The position numbers were made by a program, and so were the translations under genes. 64,000 bases of DNA from Apostichopus japonicus (Eukaryota > Echinodermata > Holothuroidea > Aspidochirotida > Stichopodidae), in assembly GCF_037975245.1 (NCBI RefSeq), contig NC_092562.1:29525554-29589553 (forward strand), in the 5' to 3' direction. The notes beneath the pieces were generated by a model. The model saw only the letters and a list, made by a program, of their open reading frames with translations, did no database searches and had not been told where the DNA came from. This document shows positions 12,168-23,400 of this stretch, piece after piece. Position 1 is the first letter of the stretch. The number at the start of each line of letters is the position of its first letter.

Positions 12168-14323
12168 TCACTTGAAGATGCACTGTCTGTAGTACTGAAG
12201 TTCCTTAATGCTCTCTGTTATGTCATCCATTGCTCTGTGTGCGGCTTCCTTTCGCGGTGCGTTGGAATACTCTTCCGGATACCACCTCCTGAGAACAGAG
12301 AGAAAAGTCAGAAACACTTCTAAGCAATTGGAAGTTTGGTTTAACAATTACTAGTAGGAGAAGCAAGTGTATATGAAGCTACTTCATACCAGCTTAGGAA
12401 CATGGCAACTAATCATCATACTTCAGCCTACAATCCACAAGATTCCACCCCCATCATATGCTATCATTTAGCGTACCTAACCCTGTCATCCACCCAATAT
12501 TTCCCATGGTCCCTCATTACTCTGATTCAAGAAGCTGACCATACCCTAAAGGCTAATGTTTATCTCAGATTGTACATTATTAGCTTCAAATTTCCATTTT
12601 CCCACCAATCATCTATTTGTTGTTATGGAGATAATCAATACATCAACATTTGCCATTTCCTGAGGAATTAACACTACCTACCCCCCCCACCCATCCCCTT
12701 CACATTTATACCTGCAAAGTTCTTTCAGAGTACTGACATCGACAATCCTATAGTGGAGGTGATCCAAGAAGTCTGGCATGTACTTCTTCATGAATACTTT
12801 ATCCATGTGCACCGTGTTGCCAGCTAGCGGACACTGCCCGGGAGGTGTGTGCTGCCGGACAAAGCTGAGCATCTCAATTTCTGCTTGTTGTAAGTTGGTC
12901 TTGCTGACACGCACTGCTTCTGTCAATCCGGACTCGCCGTGATGCGTCTTACACCAATCATTCATGTTCTTCAGTACTTCATCTGATTGATTGACGATGA
13001 TGTTTGGACCCTTAAAAAGACATAAAACAGTGCATACAAATAACCACATAGATGGTAACACACTAGCAGATGTTAGAGGCGTGGAGCGGCTAAAGGACTT
13101 TCCTCTGCTTCATTTCAGTGAATACTATTATCATCTCTCTACCTTGTAATGAGTAACTTCCTTCAGTCCCATAGGGAGTAGAAGACCAACCAGAGGTTAA
13201 TAACAGGTTTAGTGACTCATTGCCACAGTGTACAAGCAAGAGAACATGTGAACACAATATTCATACTTTCTATTGTTGTTCCACATACCAAGCTGTTGGC
13301 GCTATTGTGATTAGATTTCATAACTGTACATCTCAAGTGCAATTGGACCTCCATCGGAAACAATGGTGTTCTTGTATTTAATAAGATGAATTCACATACG
13401 AGGTATGCAGTAAATCCAAGCTTTACCTTACCTTTAGAGTCACTGTGTTTACAACTTACTAGGTTTGCAGACTTTGACCTCTACTGAACACAAAATGACC
13501 TTTTTGACCTCCACAGAAAACACGTACTTAATAAGATGGATATAAACATAGCAAGTATGATGCTCATCCAAGCTTTACATTTGAGTGATTGTGTTTGCAA
13601 GGTTTTCCGACCTCTGTTGACTTGAGATGACATTTAACCATTCATTCATTCATTCATTTAACCATTCATTCATTCATTCATTCAAGAAGGTGAATCCACA
13701 TAACAAATATGAAGTTGCATACCAGACATGGTAACCATTCACTTGGGAGTGAACCATTACTAATTCCAAACAATCTGACCATTGAAAATGACCTAATAGA
13801 TAGGTCACACATCACCCACTGAAAATTAGCTTAGACTATGAGCGCCATAGGCATCACCTTGAATTCATGGGTAGACCCCCCTCTCAGTACAATTATTTTT
13901 TAGGAAACAGTTGGTGAGACATCCACTAATTTAGACATAATATTTACGGTAGATATTCAATAATTAAACTATAACATTGTCGCACTACTGCTTAATAAAA
14001 TCACAGAAAGCATTTTTTACCGTCGCTACAATGTTGAGATCTTCATCTGTAATAAGACAAGCCATCTCCAGAATTTGACATGTATTGGGGTCAAGTCCGG
14101 TCATTTCAAGGTCCACCCAAACCAACCTTTTCTTCAGTCGCTGATGTTCGTCCGTGCCATTGCAATTACTGTAATTTCTTGACATGTTTTCTGCAGATGG
14201 CGCCCAATCGGAATTTGCAGAAACCTTCTGTAACCTTCCTTGTAGGATAGGAGTCACGTACATAGAATAGCCTGACAAGCTTGGTAACTTGCTGAAGCCT
14301 CTGCGTATCAAGTGGCCAATCAT
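12168..14323 (-). CDS. REXO2: Oligoribonuclease (REXO2), DEDDh 3'-5' exonuclease
   Basis: Coding exons on the minus strand are 14323-14021, 13010-12712 and 12288-12168 (723 nt, 240 aa plus TGA), with GT-AG introns and consistent phases. REXO2 degrades very short RNAs, chiefly dinucleotides, to mononucleotides in mitochondria and cytosol. The conserved core starts at about residue 67 ([12 protein letters not shown]). Visible DEDDh residues are D71 and E73 (motif I), D171 in [10 protein letters not shown] (motif II), and H218 with D222/D223 in AAHRAMDDI (motif III). Residues 1-60 are basic and hydroxyl-rich without acidic residues near the start ([16 protein letters not shown]), fitting a mitochondrial presequence. 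An internal in-frame Met at residue 47 could give a cytosolic form. Length matches the animal family (about 237 aa). The third exon lies in a short frame and is recognised by homology (CRRWYPEEY). Convergent with TIMM23. Confidence 0.95.
13020..14010. other. REXO2 intron 1 with GGTCA repeat and CATT microsatellite
   Basis: This 1.0-kb intron separates REXO2 coding exons 1 and 2. It contains TGACCT half-sites at about 13475-13620 (inverted GGTCA-type repeat, including TGACCT-TTT-TGACCT at 13496-13510) and a (CATT)n tract at about 13640-13685 interrupted by TAAC. I see no extra exon. Confidence 0.5.
13640..13685. repeat. (CATT)n microsatellite
   Basis: Two runs of four to five CATT units are separated by TAAC within REXO2 intron 1. 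It is a simple tetranucleotide repeat and likely length-polymorphic. Confidence 0.85.
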
Positions 14324-17020
14324 ACAGGTTCCAGAGTTACTGAGCTACAAGACTGGATAGCTGGGAAAGTGAATTAACAATTTAAGCAATAATTCAAAGG
14401 AGCATTTATAGTTGGTGGTAAGCTTGTAAACTAGCTTAGAAAATATCTAAAAAGATATCCCAAAATGGACTGTTATTAAAGGTAGAAGCACACATGTATT
14501 TAATGCATTACCTACTCAAACATAAATACGAAACACTAAGTAATCTAAGGGGTTCAGATAAACTGCCAATTAGACAGATGTGCAATGTATCACACTTAGA
14601 AGTGAGAACCAGCATATTAAATCTGTAGAGTTCACCATATGCGACTTTATATTGGTACACATGTTTATGTGGGGAAAAGCAATATCTTTTGATAGCATAA
14701 TGGGCATGTACTGGTTTCTCAAGGTTTTAAGTGTGGACTTCAGCGATTCTCTACAAAATGTGAGAGTATTTCATGCTATTTAAAGTCAAAGAAGTTATTA
14801 ACCTGTATTTAGTTTGGTTTCTTTTCATATTATCGATAAGCTCAAGAAACATTTGAGGAAAACAAAAAAGGTGAAACCCCATCTTTGTCACTAAACACAC
14901 ACCTGTGAGGTTTTCGGCAGGAATAAGTCACAACGGCAACGATGATGCCTTAAATCGATATGATCAACTCTCATTCGTAAATCTGTCGATAATTTGGGTT
15001 TACTGGATTACTAATTATTTCAGTCCAAGGGATGTAAAGCATTCATCAGCAGTTGATATTTGGGGTGCCAATGATTTCTTTCATTTTCTTACAATCGTGG
15101 GTAGATTTTCACGACTCCAAAGAATTATTTCCTTCTTTACGATCCCCTCACCACTAATTTGTGGTGAGGGAGACATTTACCAAGCCATAGACCCCAAGTG
15201 TGACCTGCTGTAGTCATACCTTTTCACCTTTTACATTTTGTCAGTTTGATTAGGCCTATATACAATATGGATAACTTTCAAATTCAATCGCTTACAAGAT
15301 CTAATCTCTACTTTTTCAGACTTATCCAGTATTCCTGTTTGTGTGGAAACTTGAAAAATTCTGATGGTGGGTTTTTAATGATTGTCTCCAAATTACACCC
15401 AATTAATATTTAAGGGACAAGTTGAATCCCACATTCCCCTTAAAATACTTTTCTTGAGAATTTAAATGGCTAGGCCTCGCCTACATTTAAATCATGAGCC
15501 TAGTTTTAGCCAGTACAGAGTTGTAAGGATGTTGGGGAAAGCCAGGGTCTACTGTTTTATTTTATTTTGTCAAAGGGACACGTTTGGTGGTGTATGGTAC
15601 CTAAGTTGCGTTTCACCTTACTTTGTGTAATGTGTAATACATGTGTTTGTAAATCAAATTTCTACAATTTGTTCTTGTTTCCATTGTTTTACAATGTTAA
15701 ATCTTTTACAATGTTAATGTATCTGTTTCTGGCGGAATCGGAAGTCATGTAGCTAAAGCTAATATCACCACTCAGCAAAATCAAAGAAATCATCATTACC
15801 TTTGACCTTTACAAGAACGTTTTTTTCTCTTAGCATCAGTTACTGTATACCATCCTAGTTCCTACATTACTTATTATCTTAAATTTTTGCAGAAAATAAA
15901 AGCAACAAAACTTCACATTATTAGTGTTACTGTCAGTGTTAATCCAACCATAGTAATGATTGTAAATACTGTAGCCCACTCGGTGAAACCCTGGCCTAAG
16001 GCCATACAGCTACTGTAGCATAAATTAAATCAGACTCGAGAAATTTCTTGTTACGTTCTTTACATATCCAGTTAAATCGACCTCAAATAAACGTTACTAC
16101 GAATTAACTAAATCGTTGGTAGTAACTACAATTTCCAAGTAGGCATGGGCTATAGGACGATCAGTTGGACAGACCAGGCCTAGCATAGTCCTAACATACA
16201 GGCCAAGTTATTATAGCGATAGGCTACGAACGACATGCTTAACGACGGGTATTACTAATACTACTACTTTACTAGCATCAACAATCAATCACAATCCTTT
16301 AAATCACTACTTTTCGTTGTATCGTAGTTTCAGATGTAACTAATTGTACCACGTCTTGTCATCTGCATGAAATGATTAACAAAATTAATATCCTGTCTTC
16401 AAAATTGAACCGGGTGGCGCGCAAAGCTGGCATATGTCATTACCGGTATTCGTTAACGCACCAAACCGATATGTGATTGTGCAATTATTATATTTCGCGC
16501 AATTTCAAACTTCTGGTGTGTACGGAAGCTTATGTACATCGTTACATGATTGGTAAGAATTAAACGCCAACATTTCAAGTTTGCTCAGCGCCAATCCATT
16601 TCGATTCGATTGGTGATAATTTAGTGAGAGCTCTAAGTTTATGTGGGTACAAAGTTTGGCTTACATCTGGGGTCGGGTCGAAGGGGAGAGGTTTTTCTGT
16701 TGGTAAGGGTAGTACAAATAAAGTAGTACAAATGTACGACTGGGGGTCGGGGCGGTTAGAAAAGGCACATGCCCCATTCTCCATCGGGTTTGGCCCTGTA
16801 TAATTAACGATATCAAGCATTCACAAATACATGATATTACGTGTGTATAGGTACACTTAGGTATCTTAGTCATGATTGCATGTATTTTATTGACCGGAAA
16901 TGGATAGGTTGAAATTTTTAGTCAAAGACGACAGTCAAGTTCCATAACACGGAACTGTAATTGACTTAATTAAGTGTCAATCATTGAATTAGGGTTTACG
17001 TGTTCAGAGAAAACTTGTTC
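14324..17020. other. REXO2 upstream flank, no gene seen
   Basis: The REXO2 promoter and 5' leader must lie just above 14323 on the minus strand, but I cannot place the start site. The region is AT-rich and holds only short frames without recognisable domains. The one clear structure is the perfect 10-bp hairpin at 15145-15170. Confidence 0.4.
15145..15170. other. Perfect 10-bp inverted repeat (hairpin)
   Basis: CCCTCACCAC (15145-15154) and GTGGTGAGGG (15161-15170) are exact reverse complements separated by TAATTT. It stands alone in intergenic DNA 0.8 kb upstream of REXO2. It could form a cruciform or, if transcribed, a short stem; no function is assigned. Confidence 0.6.
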
Positions 17021-17024
17021 TAAG

Positions 17025-17322
17025 CAGGCGCGTAGCCAATGGGGGGGGGGGGGCGAAGGTGGCGATCGCTCCCCCTTATATATATATATTTTTGTACGTT
17101 TTAATGATATAGCTAGTAATTTCAAATAGAAAATGCTTATATGCAACTTGCAAGGCCTGGGAAGTGCCATTTCCAGCGATCTGGGAGGCATATTCGGCCA
17201 AAATTTTCGTGTACGATTCGCGCCAACTAATGGTGGCGCTACGCTTAGATAGTATATCCAGTGCCGAAATAGTTTGCCTACAGGTTCGCCCCTCCCTTGG
17301 CAAATTCCTCGCTACGCGCCTT
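17025..17322. mobile_element. Small element with GGCGCGTAGCC-type terminal inverted repeats
   Basis: AGGCGCGTAGC (17026-17036) and GCTACGCGCCT (17311-17321) are exact reverse complements, so the ends define a roughly 297-bp element with a poly-G tract just inside the left end. Its interior from 17141 (ATGCAACTTGCAAGGCCT) matches the element at 29270-30186 for about 120 bp. The end type resembles animal hAT-derived MITEs. I could not find matching 8-bp flanks, so the right boundary or target duplication has decayed. Confidence 0.6.
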
Positions 17323-17524
17323 CATAGACTTTCAGTTCTGAATTTTGTTTGGAAGAGAATCGCAGTTTACATGTTAACACTTAAACTTATTAACATCCTT
17401 ATTTACCATGCTATGTAGTATGTACAATATCGTTCAGCTCGGTGGACTTTAATACTCGTTAAAGGTCATGACGTAACTCTCTTCTGCGTGTGATGTGTGA
17501 GCTTGTGCACTGTATGGGCTGTAT

Positions 17525-17562
17525 GGGCTGGCGCCCCTAGCCCCCCGGTTCCTACGCGCTTG
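17525..17562. mobile_element. Fragment of a GC-rich TIR element end
   Basis: The stretch GGCGCCCCTAGCCCCCCGG followed by TTCCTACGCGCTTG resembles the inside-to-outside right end of the element at 17025-17322. It appears to be a solitary degraded end about 200 bp downstream of that copy; no matching left end is visible. Confidence 0.35.
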
Positions 17563-18913
17563 AGTTGAATAGTTCTGTTTGACTATGTTAGCTATATGTC
17601 TTTCGTGACTGGCAGTTGTGATCCGTTGGTTCAAATTGACGGTTGCAACTCAAAGGGTTCCTTGAACTTGGGGCTCTGGTTCAATGAACAGTCTGAACCG
17701 CAGATTGCGCCACGCCTCTGTATTTGTGATATTAGCTACTCGGTAGCATACTTCACACAAAATCTCCATTGACACACTATAGAAAAAATAGTGAAGTCTT
17801 TAAAAAGTCCTTACAGAAGTTTGAGTCACTATACGTAACTTAATTACGCTAACATTCCATGGATAGCTGACATGTTGTCCGCTTATGGCTTCTACAGTTT
17901 TCCGTGTCATGACGATGTACACTTAGTTCTAGCTCCAATATTTCTCATAAGTCAACGGTAATCCAAATTCTCTACGCTGCTCTTTAAAGCCCTAACGTGG
18001 TCTAAATTTGCCCCAGTTTTGGCACTTTTTCTAAGGCGAACACTGATGCGGACTTATATAGACACTATATTGAGTGTGCTACAATCTATTATTCGCTGAT
18101 ATTACGCGTGACTGTTAGACGCTGTTAGTGTTTGCTAGCTTCAATCTAATCAACACAAACTGTTGATGACGATTCAAGTGTGATGTCATGGAATACAATA
18201 CATGAATCTTGGTCAGTATCAACCCATACCCGTGAAGTTCATATCAACGTAACCTCTTCATTGTAGTCAAATTCAGAGACAGATTACACCAAACAGGTAA
18301 CTGGGAGGGCCTGTAGATACTCCAGAGGCAATCTTTTATCTGGCTAAGTTCATAAAGCGAAGCAGTCACACCAAAAACCAAAAAAATATTCTTGACTTGA
18401 GGTGCGTTTTACAGAGTATTTCATTTTTTATGGACACAGATCCAGTTCTCGCTCATCACAATTCTTTTCCAATTTGGTTAGCCTAAAGTTAGGCTAGGCA
18501 GCAGGCTAACTTAAGTTGTGGTACAGTACTTGGTAGGCCTCGCCAGGCTATAGTGATTTTAGCCCTTACTTAGCCAAACTTTCCGAGAAAACTAGGCCTA
18601 AATTGACTTCTCAATAGCTCATAAGGAGTACACCCAGCTGTTACTGTCACAGGCCTAACACAACAGTAACACTGTGGCCTAACTCAGAACTGTAAGTTAC
18701 TTAGGCCTAGTAGCATGGTGGGCTCATAATTGACGCACTTAAGGATTGGATTGACGATGTCTGTCAACATAAAATCAAAATCACTCAACTGCATGCATTT
18801 TTCATATGTGTAGTTCCTAAGAAATGTAATGATCTCAAAATATTTATTGTTCTGTGCCTATGCAACGTACAATTGAGAAGAATTTGACCTCAAAATGTCT
18901 GCTGAGTCAAGTT

Positions 18914-18921
18914 CTACATAC
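18914..18921. repeat. Left 8-bp target-site duplication of the hAT element
   Basis: CTACATAC stands immediately before the left terminal repeat and is repeated exactly at 20094-20101 immediately after the right one. An 8-bp duplication is the hallmark of hAT-superfamily insertion. Confidence 0.85.
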
Positions 18922-20093
18922 TAGTGTTTACACGGGTCCAAAAATCGGGAACCGGGTACCCGAGAGCCGTTACCCGTCGGGTATCCGGGTACCCGGGAAA
19001 AAATTGTTTACCCTCGTGTATCACGATTTTCAAGAAATTACATATTAAATGCTATAATAAATTAATTGTATTCTCTACCAACATTTTTTTCATGTTCAAA
19101 AACGTATGTGAACGGTAAGGTATAAAACCTTCCTCAATAATTTCTATTTGCTTTTTTTTCTGTCATAAACTTGTTAATTACTTAATATAATTAACTTAAC
19201 TATTAATTAGTAGTACTGTTGTTAACATCGCACTGCCGCCGCTGCTTATGCTTGCTCTCCACGTCTATTGGGTCAGACCATAAAATATCCCTTTACTTTA
19301 GCTCAGTTGTTACTATCTATTATGCAGGCCCAGGGTTCGCATTAGCCGCGAGATTACGCGATTCTCGCAATCTCGTAGTAAAAAGCCACTTGCGATTATT
19401 ATTTTTTCGTTATCCCGTCTATAATCCATAAACATGTCGTAAAATTCCTTGTCAGCCTTTCCTTCTATGAAATAAACGAATAAATAAATAATAATTTCTT
19501 CCACATGATAGCCTAACACCACACTAAGTCAGTGCATGAAAAATCTAGCAAAGCCTAACCATCTGTTTATTCGCTGAAATTGTGACGCAGTTATAAGATA
19601 TCCATGGAACACATTCATTATTGCTGTTACGTTCGACCACATGGTTGCCTAACACCACACTAAGTCAACGGGGTAATCTAGCATAGCCATTTGTTAATTA
19701 GCTGAAATTGTGACGCAGTTATAAGATATCCATGGAATACTCTCGTTATTGCTGTTATCTTCAACCACATGGTAGCCTAACACCACACTAAGTCAACGGG
19801 AAATCTGCCTAACCACCGGTTTGCATTTTTTTTTAAATCACACGTAGGATTCGAGTGATAAATTAGGAACCGGGTAGTATTGCGTCGGGCGTACCTTCGT
19901 TATTGCTGTTATCTTCGACCACATATTTTAGCCTAACACCACACTAAGTCAATGGGAAATCTGCCTAACCGTAGATTTGCAATTTTTCTTTTTTTAAATC
20001 ACACTTTGCGTAGGATTCGGGTAATAAATTAGGAACCGGGTAGTATTGCGTCAGGCGGGTACCCGGGTACCCGGATAACCCGTGCAAACACTA
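18922..20093. mobile_element. Non-autonomous hAT-type DNA transposon, 1172 bp
   Basis: The ends are TAGTGTTTACACGGGT (18922-18937) and ACCCGTGCAAACACTA (20078-20093), 16-bp inverted repeats with one mismatch, and the element is flanked by identical CTACATAC 8-mers. The first five bases TAGTG fit the hAT terminal consensus YARNG. Just inside both ends are GC-rich blocks built from GGGTACCCG palindromes. The interior is a set of imperfect direct repeats: CCTAACACCACACTAAGTCA recurs about four times between 19512 and 19960, GTGACGCAGTTATAAGATAT twice, and GGAACCGGGTAGTATTGCGT twice. No transposase frame is present. Intact flanks suggest a fairly recent insertion. Confidence 0.88.
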
Positions 20094-20101
20094 CTACATA
20101 C
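20094..20101. repeat. Right 8-bp target-site duplication of the hAT element
   Basis: CTACATAC is identical to 18914-18921 and directly abuts the right terminal inverted repeat. Confidence 0.85.
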
Positions 20102-20478
20102 CCCTAAATTGACACATTCTTCGACAAGCTAACTGTAGTGTAGGCATAAGTATACATCCATTGACTTTGGATGCTGTTTGCTATGCTCTGAACCTCTAAG
20201 CTCAGACAGGTCAGGTCCCAGAGAGTAGTTGTATCATATTGAAGTAATTTTGGTTATTTTTTGGGAGTAAGATTTTCAAATGTCAAAAAAACATGTAAAA
20301 CTGGGGGGAGGGTGTTAAAAGTTTAATAAAAACCACAATTTGGTCAGAAAATAGTTGAAATGGATTCAAACTCTAAAAATATGTAATTCTGCTTGACTGC
20401 AAAAAGTTTATGTGGCCTGCTGTATCGTTGCTAATAATAATTGGAGGTGCGTCAATTACGGGGGTGCGTCAATTATGA

Positions 20479-23400
20479 AGCCTTTACTATACTAGTATAG
20501 TATAGGCCTAATAATACTATAGTAGTAGTACTAGGCTAGTAAAATTAGCTGGCATAAGCTGGCCTTATCACTTTAACAGTATAAGTAACTGTTAGAAATT
20601 TATCGATCTGAAAACAGACAGTCGCAGCCCAGTCTAGTAAGGGCACAGACACTCTCAACGACATGATATATAAATCTGAATGTTGCACTAGCCTAGACCT
20701 GGATCAATTGCAAATTATTTTTCAATATATAGTCGCCTTTTTGCACAAAATTATGGCTTATGGCTGTTATGCATCAGAGAGCCAGTGTAGCTACACAAGA
20801 AACTCCTGTCAGCGGTAAACATTCTATAAATACTAGCCTATGTTAATATATGTGTAGCAATTGCGGAATATCCCGCAATTCACTTTATTGAGAATGATCA
20901 TATATGTTGATTTCTATAGGGATCATAACAGAAGTCGTAACACTGCAACCACAAGGAGTACAAAATAATGCATTGCTGGAGGCACCAATTTGGGCTCATA
21001 ATTAAGTACTTTAGTACACAAACAATACTGTGGTCCCCGTTTAGTCGAAAGAGACAGTAATTTAGAGAAATTTAATTTTAAGGTTAGCAGATTCACACTG
21101 ACCAGAAACGTGATGGGTTAAAGCTAATGAACATACAGGTCACCGTGTGACCTTATTCTGTGGAGTGTGTTGCGAATGCGAAACAATAAAAATAGATTTT
21201 CCACACGTACAGGTACTTCTCATAAGAACTTCTCATAAGAAAGTGAACCTAAATTATTAACTTCACTCTTCCAATATACATGCAGCTAACAAGAGAAAAA
21301 AATGGTTGTTAGAATTGTCACACATTTGTTAACTCATTTTGGGTAGCAATTCTTCAAGTAAAAGTAAATTATGGTTAAAAACTGCCTCAACGTCTGGTCA
21401 TTCTTCGTAACATTCCCTGCTATTATAGGCCAGTATATATACTTTGCCGTATGATATGTAGGTCTTGCGGCAATTGAAATGCCTACCTTGTGAAATATGA
21501 AGACATCTCAGGTAATTCTTCACTTATTTGTTGCTGTTAATCGTGTTTGCAGTTAGTTTCCAGTCAGAATATGCAATATTAATCAAATCCAAAAATATAA
21601 AGCTATGTGTGTGTCTCGGTCTCGCTGCCATAAAGTAAAGCTTTCAGAAAGTAACAATTCCACAAAAGCAGATGTACACCAAGTGAAGGGAACACCACGG
21701 TAAAAAGAGCGCCTAATAGATTCCATATTCCATGAGTTTCAAAATTAAACTAATGTGAAAACTTTTACTGGCTCAGTACAATATGTATACAAGGGCTGGA
21801 AAACCTTACAAACCTTCCAGTCTGGCTGAAGACAAAATAAACGGGGCGAAAAATAAAAATCAAACCAAAGGAAAAGAAAAGTACATCTGTAAAAAACAAA
21901 AAGGAAGATTTCACAAGAAAAGTTTCAGAAACAAAAGGAAAGTAATCAGAGAGCGTGCTCTTAATTTTAGTCGCAATATCAACAAGTAATGATAAGTCCC
22001 CAACTCACTTCAGGGTATACATGTCACACGTACACCCACGACCCAGCGTGGGAAGGTTGCTGTCATATTGAATTTAATAATTAGTCTCGCGGGAAATATT
22101 TTGAACAATGTTGCAATTCCACTTTTTTTTTTTTTTAATGTTCATTGTATGCTACAGTAGTTAGTAAACGATTTTTACGTATGAATTCAATTCAGTTCAC
22201 TTTCAAAAAGTTCACGCGAAAACTAGCATATAGTGCTAAATGCAACTCATGTCATGTTAACAAGGCTCTAGTTCACCCATTTATGAATATACCGTAAGAC
22301 CACATCTGGTGTTAAGCGGGAGAAAAAGTATTTTATAGAATTTCCAAAAATACGTAAAAAAATAATATCCTACCCTAGTTAAGTGTAAAGCAAATAGCCT
22401 AACCACCTAACCACCTCTGCGTATCTGCAGATCTCACATAACTACAAGAACATGGAAAGAATATGTAGCATTTAGTTAATCATGCCAAGTGGCCTAAAAC
22501 ATGTGATTTCAAGGTTACATTCATAAAAATGGCAATAGCTAGGGGCCTTGATATCGTGCTATGCGTGTATGGTATGGACTGTGCCTCATGTTTTCATGGG
22601 GAATAGACATTTTTTATTCATGCGGAGAAGTCAGTTGGCTTGAGGTGTGTTTTACTTACCTCAATGTTACAGGGATTTTGACCTATTTTCTTGATTTTCT
22701 AAGATAATATTTCTCATAACTTTACTGATCCTTTCCTGACTGATCTACTGTATTTAATTCTAGAGTGGAGCCAAAACAGTTTACTCCATGGAAACGTGCC
22801 AAAAAATGTTACAACAGGTGTTAGACAGGGGATGAACTCACAGTTGTTTGGCAAGGTACCTGGGAAAATTCGCAGCACATGTTCCGTAGTATTTTGGGTA
22901 GGGTTAAACACTGCAGTTGTAATATGTACGTATAGTGCAGGCTATTCATTATTAGGCAGTCTAGAAACAGGGCTTTGCCGAACGTTGTTTGTTTCATAAT
23001 ATCGGAAGTTCTGTAAGTTAAACTTTTTAAAGATGGTAAGACAGATCAAATCTCTTTTCATTTTATAACATAATATAGAGCTACTCTTACCTGTCATTTT
23101 CAAATTTTCATCAGTTTCGTGACAATGTAAATTAAAAAAGTTGTCAGTACTGTATTTTGGATCCGCAACTGCGATTTTTTTTTTTAATCGCCAGACACAC
23201 AAATATACCAAAATTTTCTGGGGCCCTTCATCCCCTGGACCCCTGCAAGGGGATCCACTCCTTGACCCCACCGAAAGAAACTTAAGAAGTGTTTTTGCAA
23301 CCTCCGAAGTGCTACACAATTCGTTGGCATTTTTATTTAGCAGTATGACAGTGTGGTATCAGCATAGAGGGAAATATTTACTTCTTTGCATCGTACACAT

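Larger units (their letters stand above)
18724..20478. mobile_element. Outer inverted-repeat pair flanking the hAT element
   Basis: TCATAATTGACGCAC (18724-18738) and GTGCGTCAATTATGA (20464-20478) are exact 15-bp reverse complements. The right end is preceded by a second partial copy (GGTGCGTCAATTA at 20446-20458), a 17-bp-period direct repeat. The pair brackets the hAT-type element at 18922-20093, so it looks like an older element of about 580 bp that was later interrupted. I see no target duplication, so the interpretation as a transposon is tentative. Confidence 0.45.

Noticed and set aside
17041-17053. Poly-G/poly-C runs as G-quadruplex signals (also near 3377, 6347, 34700, 35109, 61130)
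   Set aside because: They are single homopolymer runs, mostly beside repeat ends; they are common in this DNA and show no consistent link to promoters.
16575-17191. Overlapping minus-strand frames of 70-81 codons
   Set aside because: They run through a GC-rich repeat end and simple sequence without any recognised motif.
21783-21989. Lysine-rich 68-codon frame upstream of LMBRD2
   Set aside because: The composition simply reflects A-rich DNA; there is no start context, partner exon or known family.
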